Assembly: GCA_947499545.1 (NCBI GenBank)
Contig: CANMOZ010000026.1
Coordinates: forward strand, 1 to 33,413
Source of the DNA: an uncultured Saccharospirillaceae bacterium
Lineage (GTDB): Bacteria > Pseudomonadota > Gammaproteobacteria > Pseudomonadales > Oceanobacteraceae
Direction: 5' to 3'
Length of the DNA stretch: 33,413 nucleotides
This document shows, piece by piece, positions 22,283-30,085 of this stretch; within the stretch, counting starts at the first letter, position 1, and every line of letters begins with the position of its first letter. The notes under the pieces are model-generated. The model searched no databases. It saw nothing but the letters and a program-made list of their open reading frames with translations, and had not been told where the DNA came from. The position numbers and the translations under genes are program-made.

Positions 22283-23485
22283 TTAATCGTTGGAGACTCC
22301 GGCAGATTGCTGTATGGCCTCAATTGTTGTATCCATTCCTGTTTTCATTTTGTCGATTTGCAGGTGGGCATAGACTTCTGATGTTACTCGAGTGTCTGAA
22401 TGACCAAGAATCTTTGAGATGCTGAGCAGGCTTTCGTTTTGCATCGCTTGCCAGCTTGCAAAGGTTCTTCTTAAATCGTGAATGGTAAGGCGCTTTGTTT
22501 TGTCATCGGAGTATAAGCCGGCCCTTGTTGTGACCCTTCGCCAGGGTGATAGGGTGTCCGTCATATGGGTTAAGACCCCATTTTTCTTTGCAGGGAAGAC
22601 GTATCGTGGGGATGTTCTTTCTTTATTTCTGCGTTTTAGAATATCGTAAACCGTGGAGGGGAGGGGAACGGTATGAATTCTTTTGGATTTGAATTTAGAT
22701 GAGGGGATTGTCCAGTGCCCTCTTTCAAAATCGATTTCTTCCCACTCCATTGAAAAGACACAGTTTTTTCTTTGCCCGGTAAATAGCAAACACAGGATGA
22801 TGTCTTGGTAATCTTGATCTTCATTTTTAAGGCTCTCAAAAAACGCTTTCATCTCGTAAGATTTTAGGTATCGATCACGCTTTAAGCCTGGTGACTTCTT
22901 AAGAGTTTCGAACGGGTTGACCTCAATAAAGCGTTCTTGTTTGGCTTTGTTGTAGGCAGCTTTGCAGAGGGTTAAGCATTTATTGTAGGTGTTGGGTGCT
23001 TTGGCTTTGATTTTGTTGAGAACATCTCTTGCCTGTTCAAAGCTTAATTCGTGAATTTTGGTTTTAGCTAGAGATGTCTTCTGTAAGTGTACTCGCCAGG
23101 TGGATTCAAAGTCATCGTAACTTTTTTGTCGTTTGTGCCCTTGGCGAACTGCGGCTTTAAAGTCATTCATGTAAATGTCGATTAATTCGTTAAAAGCCAT
23201 ATCCTTGTATTTGGTCTTGGGTTCTGATTCTTCGGTTAGGGCTTTTTCAAGTTCCTTCAAAGCAAGCATTCGTGACTTTTCAAGAGGCAGTTCTGGAAAT
23301 GTGCCAAGCGTTTTTCGTTTGGTTTGGCTACCGACTTTCTTTTGAAATAGGAATTTTTTTGTCCCGGTTGGGTAGACGGCCAGGGCGTGGCAGGGCATGT
23401 CTGAATCGAAAACTCTGTAAACTTTTTCTTGTGGTTCTAGCTGCTTGAGAGCCAGTTTTGTGAATCTAACTTTACTGTTTACCAT
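22283..23485 (-). CDS. int: P4-type tyrosine integrase
   Basis: A 400-aa site-specific recombinase that integrates the phage. Residues 1-75 are the DUF4102 arm-binding domain (LALKQLEPQEKVYRVFDSDMPCHALAVYPTGTKKFLFQ, KRKTLGTFPELPLEKSR). Residues 95-185 are a SAM-like core-binding domain. The catalytic domain has R239 (FTGQRKNCVFSMEWEEID), H336-xx-R339 (IHDLRRTFAS), H362 (LGHSDTRVTS) and the nucleophile Y372 (EVYAHL), all intact. P4-type integrases usually lie with their 5' end towards the attachment site, so the right border of the prophage should be just beyond 23.5 kb. Confidence 0.94.
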   Translation of the reverse strand: MVNSKVRFTKLALKQLEPQEKVYRVFDSDMPCHALAVYPTGTKKFLFQKKVGSQTKRKTLGTFPELPLEKSRMLALKELEKALTEESEPKTKYKDMAFNELIDIYMNDFKAAVRQGHKRQKSYDDFESTWRVHLQKTSLAKTKIHELSFEQARDVLNKIKAKAPNTYNKCLTLCKAAYNKAKQERFIEVNPFETLKKSPGLKRDRYLKSYEMKAFFESLKNEDQDYQDIILCLLFTGQRKNCVFSMEWEEIDFERGHWTIPSSKFKSKRIHTVPLPSTVYDILKRRNKERTSPRYVFPAKKNGVLTHMTDTLSPWRRVTTRAGLYSDDKTKRLTIHDLRRTFASWQAMQNESLLSISKILGHSDTRVTSEVYAHLQIDKMKTGMDTTIEAIQQSAGVSND

Positions 23486-23951
23486 AATTCGCCATACCTA
23501 TAATTGACGCAAAATATCATAGCAGCACCCCTATTTACTGTCACCCTACTGTCACCCTCACGAATAAAAAATGGTTTAATTTAATTTAAATTGAAAAATA
23601 CGAAATATTACAAAAATCCTTTATTTATAGGGGTTTGCGTATTTTAAGAGAGTTAAATGAAAAATAATTAATTTTGAAAAAACGGCATTTTTATAGCTGG
23701 TGGGGAGGCCATATGTGTCAAAAACCCAGTAAATACGCGGCTTTCAAGGTAAGTAAGTGCTTCAGAGTAACAGCGGGGTAACAAATTTTTCCCGTTTCAA
23801 AGTTGGCAATATATTCCCCAAATCTCTTGTCACCCTCCGAATTCTTCAAGTTTCCCTAGCACTCATTGCTGTCATTGTGACCAACTCGCCAAATGCTTCT
23901 GGCCTATCGGTATATCCTTAGAAAGTAATATTTCGTGCATTTGGAATATTG
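23486..23951. other. Non-coding prophage border region with TGTCACCCT repeats (probable attachment site area)
   Basis: No protein gene is visible in this 466-bp AT-rich stretch between the integrase start and the first chromosomal-looking gene. TGTCACCCT occurs three times: 23539-23547, 23550-23558 (11-bp period) and 23828-23836. Tandem short repeats beside int are typical of integrase arm-binding sites. CCCCTAT and ATAGGGG at about 23.53 and 23.62 kb form an inverted pair. No tRNA or other usual target gene is recognisable, and the other end is outside the window, so the core cannot be fixed. Confidence 0.45.
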
Positions 23952-24392
23952 ATGAGTCTTAGAGTTAGTCATCTAGTCATTCTGGGCACCGTCTTCTGGG
24001 TGGCTGTCATTGCGTTATTTGTCTTCATGCAAACAGACACCTTTCAGAAGGAGCTGGCCGCTAGTGGTGCCGACGAAGAGTTGGCATTAGGAGATGGCTG
24101 GCAGGAAACTAAGGGTAGGGTCAGCTCTGTCATGAAGTTGAAGACAGGTGATTATGCCTATGTTCTAACCTATGAGATGCCCCATAAAGAAAAGAACAAG
24201 GAAGGTAAATTCCCTACCATGTGGGCTATGGTTGCGGGAGCAGAAAAGGCGCCCCTTGAAGGGCAGGTCATAAAGATGGCCTATATGACTGAGGAACCCG
24301 TCATCTTCAGACGCTTAGGAGAGCTTCAGTTTGTTGATGAAATTGAAAACCCAATTCCTGAAATGCAGTCTCTAAATACTGATCAAAAATAA
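23952..24392 (+). CDS. Hypothetical protein with one N-terminal membrane segment
   Basis: A 146-aa protein from the ATG at 23952; the preceding TTG is not needed. A transmembrane helix at about residues 7-26 (HLVILGTVFWVAVIALFVFM) is followed by a soluble domain of about 115 residues with beta-strand-like stretches (WQETKGRVSSVMKLKTGDYAYVLTYEM, GQVIKMAYMTEEPVIFRR). That resembles small OB-like periplasmic or membrane-anchored domains, but I cannot name it. The start lacks a strong SD. It is the first gene right of the presumed prophage border and is separated from the polymerase gene by a promoter region. Confidence 0.55.
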   Translation: MSLRVSHLVILGTVFWVAVIALFVFMQTDTFQKELAASGADEELALGDGWQETKGRVSSVMKLKTGDYAYVLTYEMPHKEKNKEGKFPTMWAMVAGAEKAPLEGQVIKMAYMTEEPVIFRRLGELQFVDEIENPIPEMQSLNTDQK

Positions 24393-24440
24393 GACTATCC
24401 ACCATCCAAAACCCTTCTGAAAATTGATTGTTATTAAGCA

Positions 24441-24533
24441 TTGACTTACTCACTTTATCGTGAATAATACACCATCTAGTCACGGAATCGTTACCAATAA
24501 AATACGATACTCACGATACCGTGCATCACGATA
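24441..24533 (+). promoter_or_regulatory. Promoter with three copies of an 8-bp operator-like site ahead of the RNA polymerase gene
   Basis: A -35 TTGACT (24441-24446) and a -10-like AATAAT (24463-24468) give 16-bp spacing. TATCGTGA (24456-24463) lies in the spacer, and its reverse complement TCACGATA appears twice downstream (24511-24518 and 24526-24533), 15 bp apart. Overlap of one site with the promoter suggests repression by a DNA-binding protein, possibly with looping or cooperative binding to the other two. No regulator for it is identified in the window. Confidence 0.5.
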
Positions 24534-24559
24534 AGAACGACCCAAAAGAGGCAAGATCA

Positions 24560-27253
24560 ATGGAAGCTGCATCAATCAACATTCCTCAAACATCCCCACA
24601 TGAAAACGAAATGAAGCTTAAGCAAATGGAGCTTGAGTACGAAGGCAGAAGCATAGCTGCTCATAGGTACAACCAAGCTACCGACAAACGCATACTCAAA
24701 AGTGAAGAGCACAACAACACCTATGGAAGGTCACTCATCAGGCACAGCGTTGAGAAGGTTGCAAATGCTTTAGTTGAAAGATTTCAAGCGATGGAATCTT
24801 CAAAAGCAGCTCGACATGCTATTGCTTATCAACTCCTTAAAGACACGATCAAACCCACCCAGGCTGCCTACTTAGCTCTGCAAGTTGTCATTGGTTCAAT
24901 TTCCACCAGAGCACCCGCCCTCTCAACTACAATCTCAATCGCTACCAGAATCGAAGATGAAATAAGGCTTGCCTTCCTACGCAAAGCTGACAAACGAGCC
25001 TACAACCGGCTTGTAGAAAGTTGTAAGAACAAGTTTAACTACAACCGCAAACACGACTCCGTTATTAAATACACTGAAGACTTAGTGCCCATTGATGTTA
25101 AGTCGTGGACGCGTAGCCAGAAGATACATGTGGGTACGTTAATGATTGACTTGATCATTAACTCAGTAGGAATCATTCAAAGAGACAAGGAACGACTCGA
25201 TAAGCGCACAATCGAAATCTTAGTGCCAACAGATGCAACGCAGGAGTTCATTTCAGATCATAGAGAAATCGCTCAATTCATGAGGCCTTTTCGTGACCCA
25301 ATGATTGTAAAACCCTTGCCGTGGGTGAAAGGTAAGATCAAGGGCGGTGGTTACTTAACTCATGCTCAACGACCTCTCTTGCTCATAAAGACTCAAGACG
25401 AAGAGCAATTCAAAGCGGTACGCAAAGCTTGGATGCCAGAGGTTTTAAATGCAGTTAACTTGGCACAGTTCACCAAGTGGAAAGTAAACAACAAGATTCT
25501 AGAGGTAGCTAAGCAGATTGCTTTAGGTGCTTCTGGTTTAGGTGGTTTACCAAGAGGTGAAGACATTCCTTTGCCGCCTGCTCCAATTGACAAAGATACA
25601 AACGAGCAAGCCTTGATTGAATGGAAAATTCGCACTCGTCAAATCTATATCGACAACAATAAACTCAAATCTCAACGCATCGGCTTAAACCTCCTCTTAG
25701 GCCAAGCAGAGCGTTTTAAAGAATACGAGACTATCTACTTCCCTCATCATCTAGATACTCGTGGACGGCTTTATAGTGCGACTAACGGGGGACTATCACC
25801 ACAAGGCTCTGACCTATCAAAAGCATTGATTCATTTCGCTAAACCAGAACGCATAGGTAAAGATGGAATCTCATGGTTTAAGGTGCATTTGGCAAATCTC
25901 TTTGGTGTTGATAAGGTTTCATTCGCTGATCGCATCCAGTGGGTTAATGACAATCAAGATAAGCTCTTTGCCTGCTCAGAAGACCCTTACACCAATACCT
26001 TTTGGGCTGAAGCCGATAAACCCTTTCAAGCGCTTGCAGCCTGTTTTGAGCTTGCACAAATTATTTATCATGGTCCTAATCATCTCACTCGCATCCCAGT
26101 TGCTTTGGATGGTTCATGCTCGGGCTTGCAAAACTTAGCCATGGCACTTCGCTGTGAAGAAACAGGCAAATCAGTCAATCTTATTCCTAATGACAAACCC
26201 TCAGATATATACACAGATGTTGCCAATATGGTCACTGAATATTTGCTCGATAGTCACGGTATCGTTCATTGCTCTACGCAAGCAGAGGCTAAGCGTAAAG
26301 CCAAGGAGATCATTGCAAAGCAATTAAGCAAGAAGGCAAAGAAATCTAATGCTCAATTACTCAACTATATCGACAAAGTTTTAGAAGGAGAGGCCAGAAA
26401 GAGTAAGCACTCTGATGAGGTAAAAGAGCTGTATCATCGACTCATAAACAGTTGGAGCTGGTTAACCTTTGGTGTAACACGTAAAACCTGTAAACGTTCA
26501 GTAATGACCTTTCCCTATGGCTCCAATGCTTATGGGTTTTCTGAGCAGTTGAAGCAAGATGTTTTGTACCCAGCTTTTGAAAAGGAAAATTCACTGTTAC
26601 AACGTGGCGAAATAACTGATCAAGAATTTCAAGCTCGATTCCCCTTTGAAGGGAGGGGCGCTAAAGCCGCTCATTTCTTAGCGGATATTCTATACAAGGC
26701 AGTAAAGAGTAAAGTTAAGAAAGCTTCAGAAATAATGGAGTGGATGCAAGCCTCAGCAAAAATTATTGCTAAACATAATCAAGCTATTTGGTGGAAAACA
26801 CCGTTAGGATTTCCTGTGAAGCAATGTTACTTCAAGCAAAGCTCGAAAAAAGTCACAACCACACTGGGTGGCAAGGTGTGGTATGCCTCTTACCTGGATG
26901 AACTGGACGAAATAAACGTTAAACGCATGGCAAATGCAATCTCACCTAATGTCGTTCATTCATTGGATTCAAGTCACTTGATGCTAGTTGTTAATCAGGC
27001 AGCAGGTGATGGTGTTAGAGATTTTGCTTTAATTCATGATTCGTTTGGTGTTCATGCCAATAGAGTTCCTAGATTCTTTCAGGCAATCAGGGAGGCCTTT
27101 GTTGATCTCTATGAGGAAAACCCATTCATTGAAATTAGAGAAGGGTTTATCAAGCAGGCAGAGAAACATTCAAGTGAAAGGGTTCCTGAGTTACCGGCAG
27201 AGGGGAATTTGGCGATCACTCAAGTATTAAATTCTGACTTTGCTTTTGCTTAA
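24560..27253 (+). CDS. T7-type single-subunit DNA-directed RNA polymerase
   Basis: An 897-aa enzyme from the ATG at 24560 (AGAGG upstream); a GTG at 24521 would add 13 residues but overlaps operator-like repeats. T7 RNAP has 883 aa, so this is full length. The N-terminal region (1-300) is diverged. The palm/fingers core is clear: PHHLDTRGRLY (about 400), RIPVALDGSCSGLQN (D517, T7 D537), the fingers helix RKTCKRSVMTFPYGS (K645 and Y653, T7 K631 and Y639), ANAISPNVVHSLDSSHL and ALIHDSFGVHAN (D827, T7 D812). It ends ...FAFA, recalling the F-A-F-A foot of T7 RNAP that contacts the active site. All catalytic residues are intact. No T7-like phage genes neighbour it, which is unusual for a chromosomal copy. 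Confidence 0.95.
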   Translation: MEAASINIPQTSPHENEMKLKQMELEYEGRSIAAHRYNQATDKRILKSEEHNNTYGRSLIRHSVEKVANALVERFQAMESSKAARHAIAYQLLKDTIKPTQAAYLALQVVIGSISTRAPALSTTISIATRIEDEIRLAFLRKADKRAYNRLVESCKNKFNYNRKHDSVIKYTEDLVPIDVKSWTRSQKIHVGTLMIDLIINSVGIIQRDKERLDKRTIEILVPTDATQEFISDHREIAQFMRPFRDPMIVKPLPWVKGKIKGGGYLTHAQRPLLLIKTQDEEQFKAVRKAWMPEVLNAVNLAQFTKWKVNNKILEVAKQIALGASGLGGLPRGEDIPLPPAPIDKDTNEQALIEWKIRTRQIYIDNNKLKSQRIGLNLLLGQAERFKEYETIYFPHHLDTRGRLYSATNGGLSPQGSDLSKALIHFAKPERIGKDGISWFKVHLANLFGVDKVSFADRIQWVNDNQDKLFACSEDPYTNTFWAEADKPFQALAACFELAQIIYHGPNHLTRIPVALDGSCSGLQNLAMALRCEETGKSVNLIPNDKPSDIYTDVANMVTEYLLDSHGIVHCSTQAEAKRKAKEIIAKQLSKKAKKSNAQLLNYIDKVLEGEARKSKHSDEVKELYHRLINSWSWLTFGVTRKTCKRSVMTFPYGSNAYGFSEQLKQDVLYPAFEKENSLLQRGEITDQEFQARFPFEGRGAKAAHFLADILYKAVKSKVKKASEIMEWMQASAKIIAKHNQAIWWKTPLGFPVKQCYFKQSSKKVTTTLGGKVWYASYLDELDEINVKRMANAISPNVVHSLDSSHLMLVVNQAAGDGVRDFALIHDSFGVHANRVPRFFQAIREAFVDLYEENPFIEIREGFIKQAEKHSSERVPELPAEGNLAITQVLNSDFAFA

Positions 27254-27335
27254 AAGTCATTCTCTCTAATGCCGCGTAAGGCTTAATAATGTCTGAGCGG
27301 TAGAGTTGCATTGGCGTGCTGTCATGGCGGCCTTA

Positions 27336-27356
27336 AGGAGGCTTTCAGGGCCTCCT
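27336..27356. terminator. Hairpin between the polymerase and the convergent secreted protein gene
   Basis: AGGAGGC (27336-27342) and GCCTCCT (27350-27356) pair perfectly around TTTCAGG. It lies in the 116-bp gap between convergent genes, where a bidirectional terminator is expected. There is no clear T-run after it in either direction, so its strength is uncertain. Confidence 0.45.
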
Positions 27357-27369
27357 GAATGCATAAGTT

Positions 27370-27924
27370 TTAACGGTTGTATGTGGGGTAAAAAATTCCT
27401 GTATCATCTTCCACATTGAATGGGCCTATTGAGCCCACGCATCCCATTTGGGCTCTACAATAATTTTTGTCTTTTGAATCTGTTTCTTCCATGCATTTGT
27501 TGTAGCGATTTAGGTATGGGAGTGGGAAGTACCTGCACTTATTGCTTAATCCATTGGAACCAATTCCCATTTCTTTACCATCAAGAAATACTTTAACCCA
27601 GAATGTGCCAAATTCTCCGCTGTTAAATAAATTTATCAGGTAGGTTAAGTCGGTTGTCCCGAAATCATGTGAATAGCTAATATATTTACCTTCAGCATCA
27701 TCGAATACACCATCGCCATCTGTATCCCAGCGATATATATAATCGTCATTATGTGGTTGTGCAGTGAATATGCTAGCCCGAATGGTTGCCGTTGTAGGTG
27801 GGATAGGCATCATCTCGATAGATGAATACGCAGTTACATAGAATTCATCGTCAGCATAAACCAATGTGTTTTTTCCCAAGAGAAAAACTAGCAAGCAAGC
27901 TAGAAACATTGAAGTTGGTTTCAT
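27370..27924 (-). CDS. Secreted protein of unknown function
   Basis: A 184-aa protein with signal peptide MKPTSMFLACLLVFLLGKNTLVYA (cleavage near 24). The mature part starts as a PKD/Ig-like strand pattern (FYVTAYSSIEMMPIPPTTATIRASIFTAQPHNDDYIYRWDTDGDGVFDDAEG), with a Ca-binding-type D-x-D-G-D-G-x-F-D-D loop at about 67-76. It ends in a Cys-rich part (CRYFPL, NKCMEET, NYCRAQMGCVG) likely to form disulphides. No family is certain. It is convergent with the polymerase gene. Confidence 0.6.
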   Translation of the reverse strand: MKPTSMFLACLLVFLLGKNTLVYADDEFYVTAYSSIEMMPIPPTTATIRASIFTAQPHNDDYIYRWDTDGDGVFDDAEGKYISYSHDFGTTDLTYLINLFNSGEFGTFWVKVFLDGKEMGIGSNGLSNKCRYFPLPYLNRYNKCMEETDSKDKNYCRAQMGCVGSIGPFNVEDDTGIFYPTYNR

Positions 27925-28052
27925 TGGAAGGCCCCATATGAATTTTATTTAACAGATTTGAAGGTCTGTTTTGTTGGTCCATATAACCAAAAGAGGTCGG
28001 CTGTAGGGTAGGGCTAACAATGCCTTTTTAGTTTATTTAATAATCAGGTTTT

Positions 28053-28109
28053 CCTCCAGGCCAGGTATCATCAGGCTTCCGACTTTAGATCACCCTGATC
28101 TCCTGGAGG
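28053..28109. other. Two-level hairpin, candidate structured RNA
   Basis: Outer arms CCTCCAGG (28053-28060) and CCTGGAGG (28102-28109) pair perfectly. Inside them ATCAGG (28070-28075) pairs with CCTGAT (28094-28099) around an 18-base loop. Nested pairing over 57 bases in a gene-free region suggests a folded RNA or a cruciform. No known riboswitch class is recognised and no T-run follows. Confidence 0.35.
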
Positions 28110-28189
28110 CCCCGTCATCCGTGGGCTGTAGAGGGTGGACACTATAGAAGAAATATTCTTCGGGGGCATACTGCCTACGCTGACTCTCA

Positions 28190-28228
28190 AAGCCAATCCA
28201 AGTGAAACACATTCACTTGGATTGGCTT
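28190..28228. repeat. Perfect 17-bp inverted repeat
   Basis: Arms at 28190-28206 and 28212-28228 (left arm begins AAGCCAATCCAAG) are perfect complements separated by the 5 bases ACACA. A stem this long and exact is rare by chance. Rightward transcription meets seven T about 20 bp later (28253-28259), so terminator function is possible but the spacing is too long for a standard one. Confidence 0.6.
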
Positions 28229-28737
28229 GAACATGTTCGGATGTAGTGCTGATTTTTTTACCGCTTACCTCGTCAAAACTGAATTCTGGTACACTTTAGA
28301 AACTATAAAGTGACACAGAATTTGGGGGGTAAGGGGGGCACCTATCTAACAACTCAAGTCTTCCCTAAGTGAATACCTTTAATCATGACTATATATTAAA
28401 TTATCTAATATTATGTAAGTTATAATTCAAGATTATCTATAATTCATTCTTACTTATTATTAGATTACTTAATATCTGCTATGACTAGAAGCTTTGTAGA
28501 GAAGCTAAGAAATAAATTAATAAATATATTCTTAAAATATTTATTAACAATCATGAATGTATTCTTAATAATAATTATAACTAATCATGAATACTTCCTG
28601 ATTGGCTTAATGAGCCAGCAGGCTAGCTAGCCAGGAAACCATGAAGAAATAAACCCTAAATATAACCATGAATATCATGATTTAATTATGACTCTACAAG
28701 ATAGAGTTTTAACCAGTTAGCTTGCTAGCTTCCTGAA

Positions 28738-28765
28738 GATGAAAAGACTTGGAGCCAGGAGGAAT
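28738..28765. repeat. Short direct repeat flanking the second solute-binding protein gene, copy 1
   Basis: GATGAAAAGACT (28738-28749), then five extra bases, then CCAGGAG. The same elements without the five bases occur at 29977-29995, and both are preceded by TCCTGA. The copies flank a 1.2-kb segment containing the doubtful ORF and the solute-binding protein gene. The match is only about 25 bp, so it may be coincidental or a remnant of an insertion. Confidence 0.4.
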
Positions 28766-28770
28766 TGAAA

Positions 28771-29058
28771 CTAGTCCAATACAGGGTTCAAAACTACTCC
28801 ACTGGCTCTCCCTTCAGCAAAGCATTCAAGGCTGACTTGTTTAAACCAATAAATTAAAGGGTTTAATGACTCAGGGTTTAAACACATGGCTTTCGCGTTG
28901 CTAACGCGGAAGTTAATAAACCAGAGAAGCCCGCTAGAGGCTCTCTGAGAGGCAAAGCCCTTGCTGGGTATGGGGGATAGGGTTGGCAATAAGTTAAACT
29001 CGCCTTGGAGGCTGATACAGTTCGTTAGAGTGTTATGTTTGATAAAGACTTTCTCCAT
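28771..29058 (-). CDS. Doubtful 95-aa ORF
   Basis: An ATG at 29058 opens a 95-codon frame beginning MEKVFIKHNTLTNC. The composition is odd (many Ser/Asn/Leu, low charge, several Cys) and no domain is visible. The start codon lies inside a hairpin (TTTCTCC / GGAGAAA around 29050) and there is no SD. The sequence contains short dyads (CTCTCAGAGAG; CGCGTT-AGC-AACGCG) more typical of structured or decayed DNA than of a gene. I list it because it is the only open frame here; it may be non-coding. Confidence 0.15.
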   Translation of the reverse strand: MEKVFIKHNTLTNCISLQGEFNLLPTLSPIPSKGFASQRASSGLLWFINFRVSNAKAMCLNPESLNPLIYWFKQVSLECFAEGRASGVVLNPVLD

Positions 29059-29087
29059 TTAAAACGGAGAAACTAAATTATTTATGA

Positions 29088-29858
29088 TTATCTCCTGATT
29101 TGTCCACCTTGCTGACTACCTGGGTTATAAAGTTCATCAAAGGTTCCATTCTCATGCAGCTTGCTCAAAGCTTCATCAAGACGTTTTAACATCTCTGAAC
29201 TTTGAGGATGTTTCTTTGAAAACATGATGAAGGCTGGTATGGGAGGAATGCTTGAAGGCTTAAAGCGTAATTGTTTAAATTTCTCTGCTGGTAGATACCG
29301 CTCAGCATCATACTTTCCAGCCAGATAAGTATCAGCAAGTATTTGAACTCGACCTATTTGCAAGAGCTGCCATGCATGCTGAGCATCTCTAGCTAAGAAA
29401 GCTTTGGAGCCCATAGCCTCGAATTCTTTCTCATACCAATAACCCTTTACTCCAATCAAACTAAAACTGTTCAGGTTGGTGTATTGTTTCCAGGTTGGGA
29501 GCTTCAGGCTTTCATCCAGATAGAAAGCTATGTTGCCACCTTGAGAAACGGGAACCTTTGAAAAGGTAAATTGAGCTTCTCTCTCAGGTGTTTTTCTCCA
29601 TGGAAAGCTGGCTACGTATTTACCTATCTCAACTGCGTACTTTGCCTTGTTCCAGTTAAAGAAGTCATACTTGGGTTCAAGGTTGACTAGCCTGCAAGCT
29701 TTTGTCACAAAGTCTGCCAGCAACCCAAAATCTTCCCTCTGCTCAGTCAATTCAGGAGGGTATTCGCCAACAGCAAAGCGAATGACTTCTGCTGAGGATT
29801 TGGCTTGAGTGGAGCAAGCAATAAAACAAGTCAATAATACCCATGCTCGTACGTTCAT
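29088..29858 (-). CDS. Periplasmic solute-binding protein, family 3 (SBP_bac_3-like)
   Basis: A 256-aa protein from the ATG at 29858, which gives a signal peptide (MNVRAWVLLTCFIACSTQAKSS). A GTG at 29900 would add 14 residues. Mature features are RFAVGEYPPELTEQREDFGLLADFVTKAC, FFNWNKAKYAVEIGKYVASFPWRKTPERE, SLIGVKGYWYEKEFEAMG, QIGRVQILADT and LDEALSKLHENGTFDELY, matching polar amino-acid-type binding proteins. No permease or ATPase is adjacent, so it is an orphan receptor or a stand-alone periplasmic sensor. It is related in family, though not closely, to the cargo protein at 5835-6587. Confidence 0.75.
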   Translation of the reverse strand: MNVRAWVLLTCFIACSTQAKSSAEVIRFAVGEYPPELTEQREDFGLLADFVTKACRLVNLEPKYDFFNWNKAKYAVEIGKYVASFPWRKTPEREAQFTFSKVPVSQGGNIAFYLDESLKLPTWKQYTNLNSFSLIGVKGYWYEKEFEAMGSKAFLARDAQHAWQLLQIGRVQILADTYLAGKYDAERYLPAEKFKQLRFKPSSIPPIPAFIMFSKKHPQSSEMLKRLDEALSKLHENGTFDELYNPGSQQGGQIRR

Positions 29859-29976
29859 GATGTTCAATGCTTGAAGCCTGTTTTGGTGATTATGATTCAC
29901 TTCCTTGTGCAGAGACCGGGCCAGCTAAGCTCATTGCCGATCTAACTGTGGCGTAATAGGTGTTAGCCTTTCTCCT

Positions 29977-29995
29977 GATGAAAAGACTCCAGGAG
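29977..29995. repeat. Short direct repeat flanking the second solute-binding protein gene, copy 2
   Basis: GATGAAAAGACTCCAGGAG; see the partner at 28738-28765. It lies 75 bp upstream of the hairpin that precedes the deaminase gene. Confidence 0.4.
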
Positions 29996-30035
29996 ATATG
30001 TCACTATCATTCATCTGTATTGGCAAACAAATCTA

Positions 30036-30063
30036 AAGGGTTCCGTTCTAAACGGAGACCCTT
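30036..30063 (+). promoter_or_regulatory. Stable hairpin just upstream of the cytidine deaminase start
   Basis: AAGGGTTCCGTT (30036-30047) pairs with AACGGAGACCCTT (30051-30063) with a 3-base loop and one bulged base, a 12-bp stem ending 22 bases before the ATG at 30086. There is no T-run, so it is more likely to affect translation or mRNA stability than termination. The function is inference. Confidence 0.45.
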
Positions 30064-30085
30064 ACACAACATAGAGTCGCTTCCC

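Larger units (their letters stand above)
27925..28770. other. 845-bp AT-rich, hairpin-rich stretch without a convincing gene
   Basis: No frame above about 60 codons looks coding. Visible structure includes a two-level hairpin (28053-28109), a perfect 17-bp hairpin (28190-28228), a 7-bp hairpin (28292-28312), two G6 runs separated by TAA (28324-28338), very AT-rich DNA from 28381 to 28590, and repeats of AAYCATGAAT (28381, 28549, 28583, 28637, 28664, some with one or two changes). It may hold structured RNAs, a decayed mobile element or a replication/maintenance sequence; none can be named. Confidence 0.5.

Noticed and set aside
22150-22425. 91-codon frame starting GTG at the excisionase stop, with a Phe-rich hydrophobic segment
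   Set aside because: Half of it is antisense to the integrase 3' end and the composition reflects that. The GTGA overlap with the excisionase gene is suggestive but not enough.
24521-24559. GTG start adding 13 residues to the T7-like polymerase
   Set aside because: It overlaps an operator-like repeat and lacks an SD; the ATG at 24560 has AGAGG at the right distance.
28140-28147. CACTATAG, identical to the core of T7 promoters
   Set aside because: The upstream specificity bases do not match, and one 8-mer in 33 kb is expected by chance. The local polymerase need not use the T7 promoter sequence.
28752-28808. tRNA-like 57-base fold with GAGCCAG/CTGGCTC ends and a GGTTCAAAAC stretch
   Set aside because: It is too short for a tRNA, and the T-arm and anticodon arm do not pair; probably an imperfect inverted repeat.
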